Below are positions 49,963 to 62,133 of a DNA stretch of 64,000 nt, in pieces. This DNA comes from Streptomyces regalis (GTDB lineage Bacteria > Actinomycetota > Actinomycetes > Streptomycetales > Streptomycetaceae): positions 11,913 through 75,912 of the forward strand of contig NZ_LLZG01000414.1 of assembly GCF_001509475.1 (NCBI RefSeq), given 5' to 3'. Under the pieces are notes generated by a model. The model saw only the letters and a program-made list of their open reading frames with translations, made no database searches and was not told where the DNA came from. The position numbers and the translations under genes were made by a program. The stretch's first letter is position 1. The number at the start of each line of letters is the position of its first letter.

Positions 49963-50765
49963 GGGGTGGTCCGGCGGAAGTGGCCCAGGCGCTCCGAGAT
50001 CTTCTCGGCGGCTGCCCGCAGCAAGGCGCAGACCTCCGGCAGTCGCTGCTCGGTCAGCCGGAAGGACGGGCCCGAGGCGCTGAGTGCCGCCAGTACCTCT
50101 CCGTTGAAGGTGAAGACCGGTGCGGCCACCGCGTTCAGGCCCTTCTCGAACTCCTCGACGCTGTAGGCGCACCCGTCTGCGCGGGCGCGCCGCAGCTGGG
50201 CCCGGAGGGTCTCGGGATCCGTGACGGTGCGCGCCGTGTAGCGCTCCAGCGGCACCGCGAGTCTGCTCGCGAGCTCGGACTCGGACAGATGGGCCAGCAG
50301 TACCTTGCCGCTGGACGTCGCGTGCAGCGGCGTGCGCCGGCCCAGCCAGTTGTGAGTGGTGATGGCCGAGGGGCCGAGCACCTGGTCGATGTTGATGGCG
50401 GCGCCGCGGTCGAGGATGGCCAGGTTGATGGTCTCCGCGACCCGGTCCGCCAGCTGCTCGCACACCCGGCGGCTCTGCTGGGAGAGGTCCAGTCGAACCG
50501 TGGCGGCGCCGGCCAGGCGGATCAGGCCGAGGCCGAGGCGGTACTTGCCCCGCTCCTCCGTCTGCTCGATGAGCCCGCGCATCTCCAGGGCGGTGGCCAG
50601 CCGGGACGCCGTGGACTTGTGCACCCCGAGTGCGGCGGCCATGTCCGTGACGCCCGCCTCTTCGTGGCGGCCCAGGAATTCGAGAATGCCCACGGCCCGG
50701 TCGACCGACTGCACCGGGGACTCCGGCCGGTGGGAGTGGTCCGGCTGGTGCAAGGCGTCTGCCAT
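49959..50765 (-). CDS. IclR-family transcriptional regulator (copy 3, divergent)
   Basis: 268 aa. IclR HTH ([38 protein letters not shown], crossing the wing) and effector domain ([37 protein letters not shown], crossing a turn). Less like copies 1 and 2 than they are to each other. ATG 50765 with gagg upstream. Its upstream region holds a different palindrome, GTCCACTTGTAGTGGAC, and no clear regulon pair, so it may answer another signal or sit above the others. Confidence 0.9.
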   Translation of the reverse strand: MADALHQPDHSHRPESPVQSVDRAVGILEFLGRHEEAGVTDMAAALGVHKSTASRLATALEMRGLIEQTEERGKYRLGLGLIRLAGAATVRLDLSQQSRRVCEQLADRVAETINLAILDRGAAINIDQVLGPSAITTHNWLGRRTPLHATSSGKVLLAHLSESELASRLAVPLERYTARTVTDPETLRAQLRRARADGCAYSVEEFEKGLNAVAAPVFTFNGEVLAALSASGPSFRLTEQRLPEVCALLRAAAEKISERLGHFRRTTP

Positions 50766-50799
50766 CACGCGACCTCACGCATAGCGATCCCCCGTGGAC

Positions 50800-50816
50800 G
50801 TCCACTTGTAGTGGAC
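50800..50816. promoter_or_regulatory. Palindromic operator candidate upstream of iclR3
   Basis: GTCCACTTGTAGTGGAC, 7-bp arms and a 3-bp centre, with a half-related tctacttgtgg directly after. It lies about 35 bp upstream of the iclR3 start and touches the end of the cupin fragment. Unlike the GTTGC boxes. Confidence 0.6.
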
Positions 50817-50818
50817 AT

Positions 50819-51043
50819 CTACTTGTGGATGACGAAGACCTTGCGCAGCGCCTCGTGGATCGTCCACGTGCCCTGCCGGCCAAGGGGGAACACCGCGGTG
50901 GTCCCGGGGTCGACCTCGGTCGTCGTGCCGTTCTGCTCCTCGCAGGTCATGCGCCCGGAGAGCACGTGGATGATCTCTCCGTGGTCGGCGAAGTCCCATG
51001 CTCCTTGTGGTCCTCCAGTTCGTCGGGCTTGTGCATCCAGCAC
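50819..51043 (-). pseudogene. Truncated cupin-domain protein
   Basis: 74 codons from GTG 51043. The C-terminal half of a small cupin (GEIIHVLSGRMTCEEQNGTT, VDPGTTAVFPLGRQGTWTIHE, RKVFVIHK) is clear, but the N-terminal strand set is missing. The first 15 residues do not match the family. A shifted frame just upstream reads MHKPDELEDHKE, which hints at a frameshift near 50995. A full regulon promoter precedes it, so it was once a regulon gene. Confidence 0.5.
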
Positions 51044-51046
51044 GAT

Positions 51047-51111
51047 GTTTCTCTATGTAGAACAAGCATCGCAATGTGCAACATCATGCGGACGAGGTGA
51101 AGCATCGTCAA
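51047..51111 (-). promoter_or_regulatory. Regulon operator pair and promoter facing the cupin fragment
   Basis: Minus strand TTGACG (51106-51111), boxes GTTGCACATTGCGATGC (51066-51082) and, read on plus, GTTTCTCTATGTAGAAC (51047-51063), 19 bp apart. Geometry is intact although the gene is broken. Confidence 0.72.
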
Positions 51112-51148
51112 GAGTGCCGGGGTGCCTGTGCGGTGAGGGTGCGGGGCG

Positions 51149-52125
51149 GTGCCCGTGGAAGCCCCAAGAGGTTCAGCACCCCGTCTTGACGCCGCCTGCG
51201 CCGGTGGCCCCTTCCTGGACGGCTATCTGCTCAGCATCATCGGCGTCGCGCTCATCGGCATGAGCAACGAGCTGAACCTGAGCACCAGGGACGAGAGCCT
51301 CATCGGTGCCGCCGCCCTGGTCGGCATCTTCGTGGGTCGTCGTGCTGCGCTTCGTGCTCGACATGGCCCTTGGGGGCCGACTTCTCGGCATCCTCATCCT
51401 GGCCTGGTACGTCGGTGCGGCGGCCGCGTATGTGGTCGGCTATGTGATGGCCGAGATCGCGGGCAACGGCTCCTGGCGGTGGATGCTCGCCTCGGGTGCC
51501 GTACTGAGCGCCCTGATCCTGCTGATGCGCATCGGTACGCCGGAGTCGCCACTGTGGCTGGTGAACAAGGGCCGCACCGCCGACGCCCAGAAAGCGATCA
51601 GGAAAGCCCTCGACCGCACCGTTCTTCCAGGGCATCTATCTGCGGCGCACCGTGTTCTGCGGGCTGTTCTACATGTGTCAGATCACGCCGATGTTCGCCC
51701 TGTACACCTTCGGACCCTCCATCCTGGGCTCCTTCGGGCTCGGGGAGGGCAACGCGAGCAACCTGGGCTCGGCGCTGATCGGCATCGTGTTCGTGCTCGG
51801 CGGCGGCAACGCACTCCTCATTGCGGTGGTGATCGCCTGCTTCCGGGCCACGGCCGGAGGCGTGGCGACCTCGATCAGTCGTATCGGTGCCGCCGCCGGT
51901 ACGTACCTGCTGCCCATCTCCCTGGATCGGCTGGGCATCGGTACGACCATGCTGATCGGTGCCGGCATCACCGCGGTGGGCTGGCTGGTGTCTTTCGCGT
52001 GGGCCGAGGAGACGCGGGGACGCACCCTGGCGGAGACCAGCGCCGTGCCCGGGTCCGCGCCGCCCGCGGGAGCCGATGAGGGGCGTCGCGACAGCCTGCG
52101 CGAAAGAGGGCTCGGACGGTTCTGA
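51149..52125 (+). pseudogene. Decayed MFS transporter
   Basis: Sugar-porter-like MFS segments lie in three successive frames. About 51175-51335: GGPFLDGYLLSIIGVALIGM. About 51337-51620: LLGILILAWYVGAAAAYVVGYVMAE and PESPLWLVNKGRTADAQKAI. About 51623-52125: FFQGIYLRRTVFCGLFYMCQ through WAEETRGRTLAETS. The region between TM2 and TM4 and part of the second half are missing, for example between VLGG and NALLIAVVIACFRA. At least two frameshifts and two deletions. Substrate unknown. Confidence 0.85.
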
Positions 52126-52150
52126 CCGGGCAGTTCACCGCACCGGACGT

Positions 52151-52191
52151 CATGCGGCCGGCCGCCCTCCGAGGAGGGGGTCGGCCGCATG
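52151..52191. terminator. Hairpin after MFS pseudogene
   Basis: Ten-base-pair outer stem catgcggccg/cggccgcatg enclosing a smaller ccctcc/ggaggg stem. Confidence 0.65.
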
Positions 52192-52249
52192 TCCGTGTGC
52201 GCCCGGCGTCCGTTTTCCGACGGGATGGCGACTTCGCTCCGCCAACCCC

Positions 52250-52324
52250 TTGACAGTGGGTGTCCGCAGGGAGACAGTTTGGTCGGCCGTTGCTTATAGC
52301 GAAGAAAGTTGCGCAATGTGCAAC
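52250..52324 (+). promoter_or_regulatory. Regulon operator pair and promoter of mscR2 operon
   Basis: TTGACA 52250-52255, boxes GTTGCTTATAGCGAAGA (52289-52305) and GTTGCGCAATGTGCAAC (52308-52324), 19 bp apart. The hexamer-to-box distance (33 bp) is longer than elsewhere, so the true -35 may differ. The remainder of the 366-bp gap (52126-52491) shows only the hairpin and a roughly 165-bp untranslated leader. Confidence 0.75.
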
Positions 52325-52491
52325 TCAACTAGTGGCTCGGCCACCGGGTGCAGCCCGGGCCTCCGGAGAAGTTCTCTCCCTCCCCGCGTCGACCGCTCCA
52401 GGGGGAGAGCGACGCCCTCCTGCCATCCAGAACATCAGGCCGAAGATCCCGAAGATCGCATTCGGCCGTCCTCTCGACGAGGAGATCGACC

Positions 52492-53573
52492 GTGACACAC
52501 GAGGTACGCGCCGTCGTCGCCCGGCAGAAGGGCGCACCGGTCTCGGTGGAGACCATCCTGGTGCCGGACCCCGGCCCCGGTGAGGCCCTGGTGCGGGTGC
52601 AGGCCTGCGGTGTCTGCCACACCGACCTGCACTACCGGGAGGGCGGGATCAACGACGCGTTCCCCTTTCTGCTCGGCCACGAGGCAGCGGGCATCGTCGA
52701 GTCGGTCGGCGAGGGCGTCACCGACGTCGCGCCCGGCGACTTCGTCGTCCTCAACTGGCGTGCCGTCTGCGGCACTTGCCGGGCCTGCAGCAAGGGCAAG
52801 CCGTGGTACTGCTTCGCCACCCACAACGCCACGCAGCCGATGACCCTCGCCGACGGCACCCCGCTCTCCCCGGCCCTCGGCATCGGCGCCTTCGCCGAGA
52901 AGACCCTGGTCGCCGCCGGCCAGTGCACCAAGGTCGACTCGACGGCCTCGCCCGCAGCGGCCGGTCTGCTCGGCTGCGGGGTGATGGCCGGGTTCGGTGC
53001 CGCGGTCAACACCGGTGGCGTGGGCCGCGGGGACTCCATCGCGGTGATCGGCTGCGGCGGCGTGGGCATGGCCGCGATCGCGGGCGCCAAGGTGGCCGGC
53101 GCCTCCCGCATCATCGCTGTCGACGTCGACGAGCGGAAGCTGAAGTGGGCCGAGCAGTTCGGCGCCACCGACACCGTCGACTCCTCCCGCACCGACGCCG
53201 TCGAGGCGATCCGTGAGCTGACCGGCGGCTTCGGCGCCGACGTCGTCGTGGACGCGGTCGGCCGCCCCGAGACCTTCAAACAGGCCTTCTACGCCCGCGA
53301 CCTGGCCGGCACCGCCGTCCTGGTCGGCGTCCCCACCCCCGACCTGACCCTCGACCTGCCCCTGCTGGACGTCTTCGGCCGCGGCGGCGCCCTGAAGTCC
53401 TCCTGGTACGGCGACTGTCTGCCCTCCCGGGACTTCCCCGCCCTGATCGACCTCTACCTTCAGGGCCGCTTCGACCTGGGCGACTTCGTCACCGAGACGA
53501 TCACCCTGGACGACGTGGAGGCCGCCTTCGCCAAGATGCACCACGGCGACGTGCTGCGCTCGGTGGTGGTCCT

Positions 53574-53577
<4 letters not shown>
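52492..53577 (+). CDS. mscR: S-(hydroxymethyl)mycothiol dehydrogenase-like zinc alcohol dehydrogenase (copy 2)
   Basis: 361 aa, same length as copy 1 and highly similar: [14 protein letters not shown] and GHEAAG zinc residues, the four-Cys structural zinc loop [18 protein letters not shown] motif [15 protein letters not shown] and the end [12 protein letters not shown] 52492 with gaggag upstream. It heads an operon with MBL2, DMGDH2, monomeric sarcosine oxidase and GbcA2, so here formaldehyde removal is co-expressed directly with the reactions that make it. Confidence 0.87.
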
Positions 53578-56752
<3,175 letters not shown>

Positions 56753-56813
56753 ACCGGCCCCGAGCACCGGCAGAACCACACCCTCATCGGCAAGATCCCC
56801 AGGAGATGGACAC

Positions 56814-57962
56814 ATGGCCACTTCGTACGACGTGATCGTCGTCGGCCTGGGCGGGATGGGCAGCGCGGCCGCCTGTCACCTCGCCGCCCGCGGCCGGCGA
56901 GTGCTCGGCATCGAGCGTTTCGGCCCCGCCCACAACCTCGGCTCCAGCCACGGCGGTTCCCGCATCTACCGGCAGGCCTACTTCGAGGACCCGGCCTACG
57001 TGCCCCTGCTCCTGCGTGCCCGCGAACTGTGGGAGAAGCTGGCCGCCGACTCCGGCCGCGAGGTCTTCACCGAGACCGGCGGACTCATGATCGGCCGCGA
57101 GAACAGCGAGGCCTTCGCCGGCACCCTGCACAGCGCGCACCAGTGGGGCCTGGATCACGAGGTGCTGGGCGCCGCCGACATCCGGCGCCGCTTCCCCACC
57201 TTCAACCCGGCGGCCGAGGACATCGCCTTCTACGAGCGCAAGGCCGGCATCGCCCGGCCCGAGGCGACCGTCACCGCCCACCTGGACCTGGCCCGGGCCC
57301 ACGGCGCCGACCTGCACTTCGCGGAACTCGTCCTCGGCTGGGAGGCGGACGGCGCGGGCGGCAAGGCATGGGTGGTCACCGACCGCGGCGCCTACACCGC
57401 CGACCGGCTGGTCATCGCGCCCGGAGCCTGGGCGCCCAAGCTGCTGACCGACCTCGGTGTGCGCGTAACGGTGGAGCGCCAGGTCATGTACTGGTTCCAA
57501 CCCGAGGGCGGAACCCGCCCGTTCAGCGCCGAACGGCACCCCGTCTACATCTGGGAGGACCCGGACGGCACCCAGATCTACGGCTTCCCCGCGCTCGACG
57601 GCCCCGACGGCGGCGCCAAGGTCGCCTTCTTCCGCAAGGGCGGCCCCTGCGACCCCGACCACCTCGACCGCCGGATCCACCCGGACGAGATCGCGGCCAT
57701 GGCCGAGTACCTGCGCCCGCGCATCCCCACCCTCCCCGGCCGCTACCTCAAAGCCGCGGCCTGCATGTACGCCAACACCCCGGACGAGCACTTCGTCCTG
57801 GCACAACACCCCGAGCATCCGCAGGTGACGGTGGCCTGCGGATTCTCCGGCCACGGGTTCAAGTTCGTCCCCGTCATCGGCGAGATCCTCGCCGACCTGG
57901 CAACCGAAGGCACCACCGACCACCCCATCGCCCTGTTCGACCCTCGCCGCGTGCGCGTCTGA
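56814..57962 (+). CDS. Monomeric sarcosine oxidase / N-methyl amino acid oxidase
   Basis: 382 aa, the usual size of monomeric sarcosine oxidase (about 390). FAD motif [19 protein letters not shown] at 9-27; His46 and Arg50 in GSSHGGSR near the flavin; Lys269 in GGAKVAFF matching the oxygen-activating Lys; Cys317 in [13 protein letters not shown] matching the covalent FAD Cys315 of Bacillus MSOX. Oxidises sarcosine, or another N-methyl amino acid, to glycine, formaldehyde and H2O2. ATG 56814. It lies between DMGDH2 and GbcA2, giving a folate-independent route beside SoxBDAG. Confidence 0.88.
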   Translation: MATSYDVIVVGLGGMGSAAACHLAARGRRVLGIERFGPAHNLGSSHGGSRIYRQAYFEDPAYVPLLLRARELWEKLAADSGREVFTETGGLMIGRENSEAFAGTLHSAHQWGLDHEVLGAADIRRRFPTFNPAAEDIAFYERKAGIARPEATVTAHLDLARAHGADLHFAELVLGWEADGAGGKAWVVTDRGAYTADRLVIAPGAWAPKLLTDLGVRVTVERQVMYWFQPEGGTRPFSAERHPVYIWEDPDGTQIYGFPALDGPDGGAKVAFFRKGGPCDPDHLDRRIHPDEIAAMAEYLRPRIPTLPGRYLKAAACMYANTPDEHFVLAQHPEHPQVTVACGFSGHGFKFVPVIGEILADLATEGTTDHPIALFDPRRVRV

Positions 57963-57982
57963 CATTTTCCGAAGGTGACGAG

Positions 57983-59086
57983 ATGACCATCACGAATCTG
58001 CCGCCCAGCCTGATCCCCACGCTGTCCGGTGAGTACTACACCGACCCCGAGGTCTTCGCCCAGGAGCAGGAGCGGGTCTTCGAGGCCATGTGGTTCTGTG
58101 TGGCCCGCGCCGCCGAGCTGGACAAGCCCGGTGCCTTCCGCACCTACCAGGTGGGCCGCGAGAGCGTACTGATCTCCCGCTCGCGGGACGGTTCGGTCAA
58201 GGGCTTCCTCAACATCTGCCGGCACCGCGGCGCCAAGCTCTGCACCGAGGAGTCCGGCGAGGTCAAGCGGGCCTTCCAGTGTCCGTACCACGCCTGGACC
58301 TACGGCCTGGACGGCAAGCTGGTCGCCGCCCCGAACCTGACGTCGATGCCGGACATCGACCGCAAGGAGTACGGCCTGATCAACGTCCATGTGCGGGAGT
58401 GGCTCGGCTATGTGTGGGTGTGCCTCGCCGACGAGCCGCCGTCCTTCGAGGCGGACGTGCAGGGCGCGATCGTCGAGCGGCTCGGCGACCTGGAGTCGAT
58501 CGAGCGCTACGGCATCGACGACCTGAAGCTGGGCCGCCGCATCACCTACGACGTGAAGGCGAACTGGAAGCTCATCATCGAGAACTTCATGGAGTGCTAC
58601 CACTGCGCCACGATCCACCCCGAACTCACCGAGGTGCTCCCGGACGTGGGCCACGGCGCGGAGTTCGGTGAGGACGTCCAGGGGTTCACCGTCGACGGAT
58701 CCGAGGGCCTGGACCGCATCCCGGGTGTCGCCGACGACCAGGACCGCCGCTACTACGCGATCACCGTCCGGCCGCAGGTCTTCATCAACCTCGTGCCCGA
58801 CCATGTGATCTTCCACCGGATGTACCCGATGGCACCCGACCGTACGGTCGTCGAGTGCGACTGGCTGTACCTGCCGCACGTCGTGGAGAGCGGCAAGGAC
58901 GTGGACCGTTCGGTGGAGCTGTTCCACCGGGTCAACCAGCAGGACTTCGACGCCTGCGAGCGCACCCAGCCGGCGATGAGCTCGAAGGCGTACGCCAAGG
59001 GCGGTGTGCTGGTGCCCAGCGAGCACCACATCGGCGAGTTCCACACCTGGCTGCAGAACAAGCTCGAAGTGCGGCCCACGCACTGA
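57983..59086 (+). CDS. gbcA: GbcA-type Rieske oxygenase, glycine betaine demethylase (copy 2, 10-residue deletion)
   Basis: 367 aa. Rieske centre C79, H81, C100, H103; mononuclear iron ligands H207 and H212 in ECYHCATIHPE; C-terminal catalytic domain (RYYAITVRPQVFINLVPDHVIFHRMYP and beyond). Converts glycine betaine to dimethylglycine and formaldehyde, with electrons from the Rieske ferredoxin and reductase. Relative to the copy-1 sequence it lacks ten residues (FADGYAAQYY) right after EVLP-D/E, at base 58644/58645. This is the only uninterrupted gbcA in the window, yet it has lost a stretch near the active site. ATG 57983. Confidence 0.87.
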   Translation: MTITNLPPSLIPTLSGEYYTDPEVFAQEQERVFEAMWFCVARAAELDKPGAFRTYQVGRESVLISRSRDGSVKGFLNICRHRGAKLCTEESGEVKRAFQCPYHAWTYGLDGKLVAAPNLTSMPDIDRKEYGLINVHVREWLGYVWVCLADEPPSFEADVQGAIVERLGDLESIERYGIDDLKLGRRITYDVKANWKLIIENFMECYHCATIHPELTEVLPDVGHGAEFGEDVQGFTVDGSEGLDRIPGVADDQDRRYYAITVRPQVFINLVPDHVIFHRMYPMAPDRTVVECDWLYLPHVVESGKDVDRSVELFHRVNQQDFDACERTQPAMSSKAYAKGGVLVPSEHHIGEFHTWLQNKLEVRPTH

Positions 59087-59102
59087 CCCCACCCCAGTAC
59101 CG

Positions 59103-59144
59103 CCCGCCCACCTGCTGTTGCGGCCCCTCCGGCAGGTGGGCGGG
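59103..59144. terminator. Terminator after mscR2-gbcA2 operon
   Basis: Thirteen-base-pair perfect stem cccgcccacctgc/gcaggtgggcggg with a 16-base loop. Confidence 0.78.
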
Positions 59145-59233
59145 CCATGGGGCTGTCATCGGGCCATGGTGTCGGCATGTGGAGATCCGGCAGGGCAGGG
59201 GGCGATGGAACGACAACGGCCAATACTTGGAGC

Positions 59234-61960
59234 ATGGACAGGTCCAGATCGCGGCGACCCTCGGTACGACTGCCCTCCGTGCTGAGCGTGCACAGCGTCG
59301 CGGGACAGGTCCTCATCCTCCAGGTGGCCGTCGTCCTGCTGCTCGTGATCGCCGCGGTGACGGCCCTGGTGCTGCAGGCCCGGAACGCGAGCCTCCAGGA
59401 CGCCAAGGCGCGCTCGCTCGTCGGCGCCGAGACCTTCGCGCACGCCCCGGGGACGCTGGCCGCCATGAAGTCGCCCGACCCCAGCGCCCTGCTCCAGCCG
59501 CAGGCAGAGGCGGCCCGGAAGGACTCCGGGGTGGCCTACATCATCGCGTTCGACACGAAGGGCATCCGCTGGACCCACCCCGACCCGAACCTCATCGGCA
59601 AGCACGTCGTCGGCTCCTACGCCGAGGCACTCGCGGGCCGTGTGCACCAGGAGACGTATGACACGCCCGGCGTCGGCCGTGCCGTGGACGCGATGGTCCC
59701 CGTGTTCGACACCGACGGCACGGTCGTCGGGCTGGTGTCCGTCGGCATCACGCTCAGCAGCATCAACGAGCGGGTGATGGAGCAACTGCCGCTGCTGATC
59801 GGCTCCGCCGCAGGCGGGCTGGTGCTGGTCACGGGCGGATCGGCGCTGGTGAGCCGGCGACTGCGGCGGCAGACCCACGGTCTGGATCCGGCCGAGATGA
59901 CACGGATGTACGAGCACCACGACGCGGTCCTGCACTCGGTACGGGAGGGCGTGGTCGTCGTCAGCGGCGAGGGTCGACTGCTGCTGGCCAACGACGAGGC
60001 GCGCCGGCTGCTGGACCTCCCCGAGGACGGGGAGGGCCGGCGGGTCGCCGAGCTCGGGCTGGCCCCGCGCGCCGCGGCCCTGCTGACCTCGGACCGCGTG
60101 GCCACCGACGAGGTGATCCTGGCCGGGGAGCGGCTGCTGGCCGTCAACCTGCGGCGGACCGCGCCGACCGGGAGCGTGGCCACGCTGCGGGACACCACGG
60201 AGCTGCGTGCCCTGGCGGGGCGGGCCGAAGTGGCCCGCGAACGTCTGCAGCTGCTCTACGACGCCGGGGTGCGCATCGGCACCACGCTGGACGTGGTGCG
60301 CACCGCCGAGGAGCTGGCCGAGATCGCGGTTCCCCGGTTCGCCGACTACGTCACGGTCGAGGTGCCGGCCGCGGTCCGGCAGGGCGAGGAACCCGACGGC
60401 GAGGCGAGCTCCACCATGGACCGCATCGCCGTACGCGGGATCCGGGACGATCACCCGCTGGTCCCGGCGGGGGAGCGGATCACCTTCGGGCCGACCACGC
60501 CGCAGGCGCAGGTACTGCACAGCGGTCACGCGGTGCTGCTGCCCGATCTGAGCGACGCGCCGGGCTGGCACGCGCAGGATCCGGAGCGGGCGCGGCGCGT
60601 GGTGGACTTCGGTATCCACTCCCTGATCACCGTGCCGTTGCAGGCCCGCGACACGGCGCTGGGCATGGTGGACTTCTGGCGCTCGGACCGCAAACCGTTC
60701 ACGCCGGACGATCTCGCCTTCGCCGAGGAGCTGGCCGCGCGGGCCGCGGTCGCCGTCGACAACGCCCGCCGCTACACCCGCGAGCACACCATGGCGGTCA
60801 CCCTGCAACGCAGCCTGCTGCCGCACGGTCTGCCCGAGCAGTCGGCGCTGGAGGTGGCCTACCGCTATCTGCCCGCCCAGGCCGGGGTCGGCGGGGACTG
60901 GTTCGACGTCATCGCGCTGCCCGGCGCCCGCGTCGCCCTCATCGTCGGCGACGTCGTCGGCCACGGTCTGCACGCCGCCGCGACCATGGGCCGCCTGCGC
61001 ACCGCGGTCCACAACTTCTGTGCCCTCGACCTGCCCCCGGACGAGCTCCTGAGCCACCTGGACGAGCTGGTCGCGCGCATCGACGAGAGTGAGACCGGGA
61101 GTGGGGAGAGCGCGGCCGTCACCGGGGCCACCTGCCTGTTCGCGATCTACGACCCGGTCTCCGGCCACTGCACCATCGCCCGGGCCGGCCACCCGGGACC
61201 GGCCCTGGTCCACCCCGACGGCTCCGTCGCGTTCCCCGACGTCCCGGTCTCACCACCCCTGGGCCTGGGCGCCGGCCTGCCGGTCGAGACGGCCGAACTC
61301 CAGTTGCCCTACGGTTCCCGGCTCGTCCTGTACACCGACGGACTCGTCGAGGACCGCGACCGGGACATCGACGTCGGCCTCGAGCTTCTCAGGGACGCCC
61401 TGGCCCACCCCGGCCGGACCCCGGAACAGGACTGTCAGGCGGTGCTCGACGCCCTGCTGCCCGACCGCCCCCGCGACGACATCGCCCTCATGGTGGCCCG
61501 CCCCGAACGGCTCGACCCGGACCGGGTCGCCGACTGGGACGTACCCTGCGACCCCGCTGCCCTCAGCCCCATCCGTGCCGCCTGCGCCCGCCGGCTCCAG
61601 GACTGGGGCCTGGACGAGATCGCCTTCACCACCGAACTCATCCTCAGCGAGTTGGTCACCAACGCCATCCGCTACGGCGGCGAACCCATCCACCTGCGGC
61701 TGCTGTACGACCGGGACAGCCTGATCTGCGAGGTCTCCGACGGCAGCAGCACGTCCCCGCATCTGCGCCGCGCGGCCACCACCGACGAGGGCGGCCGAGG
61801 GCTGTTCCTCGTCGCCCAGTTCGCCCGGCGCTGGGGCACCCGGTACACCGATCGCGGCAAGGTCATCTGGAGCGAACAGTCCCTGGACGCCGCCGAGACC
61901 GAGCTCGACGAAGCCATGGGCGACCTGATCCTCGACCAGTGGGACGAGCCGACGCCGTAA
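59234..61960 (+). CDS. Membrane sensor PP2C (SpoIIE/RsbU) phosphatase with HATPase domain
   Basis: 908 aa. TM1 at about 27-47, an extracellular CitA-like PAS sensor (YIIAFDTKGIRWTHPDPNLIGKHVVGSY, with a turn), TM2 at about 190-210, a cytoplasmic PAS (HSVREGVVVVSGEGRLLLANDEARRLLDL, with a turn), a GAF domain near 345-520, the PP2C phosphatase (VGGDWFDVIALPGARVALIVGDVVGHG, with a turn; YTDGLVEDRDRDID) and a C-terminal RsbW-like ATPase (ELILSELVTNAIRYGG, GGRGLFLVAQF). Such proteins control anti-anti-sigma factors. ATG 59234. No regulon boxes precede it, so it may be unrelated to the betaine pathway despite its position. Confidence 0.88.
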   Translation: MDRSRSRRPSVRLPSVLSVHSVAGQVLILQVAVVLLLVIAAVTALVLQARNASLQDAKARSLVGAETFAHAPGTLAAMKSPDPSALLQPQAEAARKDSGVAYIIAFDTKGIRWTHPDPNLIGKHVVGSYAEALAGRVHQETYDTPGVGRAVDAMVPVFDTDGTVVGLVSVGITLSSINERVMEQLPLLIGSAAGGLVLVTGGSALVSRRLRRQTHGLDPAEMTRMYEHHDAVLHSVREGVVVVSGEGRLLLANDEARRLLDLPEDGEGRRVAELGLAPRAAALLTSDRVATDEVILAGERLLAVNLRRTAPTGSVATLRDTTELRALAGRAEVARERLQLLYDAGVRIGTTLDVVRTAEELAEIAVPRFADYVTVEVPAAVRQGEEPDGEASSTMDRIAVRGIRDDHPLVPAGERITFGPTTPQAQVLHSGHAVLLPDLSDAPGWHAQDPERARRVVDFGIHSLITVPLQARDTALGMVDFWRSDRKPFTPDDLAFAEELAARAAVAVDNARRYTREHTMAVTLQRSLLPHGLPEQSALEVAYRYLPAQAGVGGDWFDVIALPGARVALIVGDVVGHGLHAAATMGRLRTAVHNFCALDLPPDELLSHLDELVARIDESETGSGESAAVTGATCLFAIYDPVSGHCTIARAGHPGPALVHPDGSVAFPDVPVSPPLGLGAGLPVETAELQLPYGSRLVLYTDGLVEDRDRDIDVGLELLRDALAHPGRTPEQDCQAVLDALLPDRPRDDIALMVARPERLDPDRVADWDVPCDPAALSPIRAACARRLQDWGLDEIAFTTELILSELVTNAIRYGGEPIHLRLLYDRDSLICEVSDGSSTSPHLRRAATTDEGGRGLFLVAQFARRWGTRYTDRGKVIWSEQSLDAAETELDEAMGDLILDQWDEPTP

Positions 61961-61992
61961 CCGTGAACTCTCGGATTTCCCCTCCCGCGTAG

Positions 61993-62009
61993 GTTGCGAA
62001 TCGCGCAAC
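61993..62009. promoter_or_regulatory. Extra upstream regulon box
   Basis: GTTGCGAATCGCGCAAC, a perfect 6+5+6 dyad, 33 bp downstream of the phosphatase stop and about 38 bp upstream of the next TTGACA. The best single match to the consensus, placed outside a pair. Confidence 0.7.
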
Positions 62010-62046
62010 GTAGAGCATCATCAGAAATTGATTTGCGACGCCTCCC

Positions 62047-62112
62047 TTGACAACGCCCACGCTGCGCGGAAAGCATGTTGCGTATAGCGAATGTCGTTGT
62101 GTTATGCGAGAC
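62047..62112 (+). promoter_or_regulatory. Regulon operator pair and promoter of fdr2-gcvH-glyA
   Basis: TTGACA 62047-62052, boxes GTTGCGTATAGCGAATG (62077-62093) and GTTGTGTTATGCGAGAC (62096-62112), 19 bp apart. Confidence 0.8.
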
Positions 62113-62133
62113 AACTCCCCGTCTGGAGCCGGC

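Noticed and set aside
50773..50789. GTTGC-type regulon box upstream of iclR3
   Set aside because: Only the core catagcga matches; both outer half-sites are wrong and no partner lies 19 bp away.
59234..61960. SpoIIE-type phosphatase as a regulator of the betaine regulon
   Set aside because: No operator boxes upstream and no cognate anti-sigma gene nearby; position alone is not evidence.
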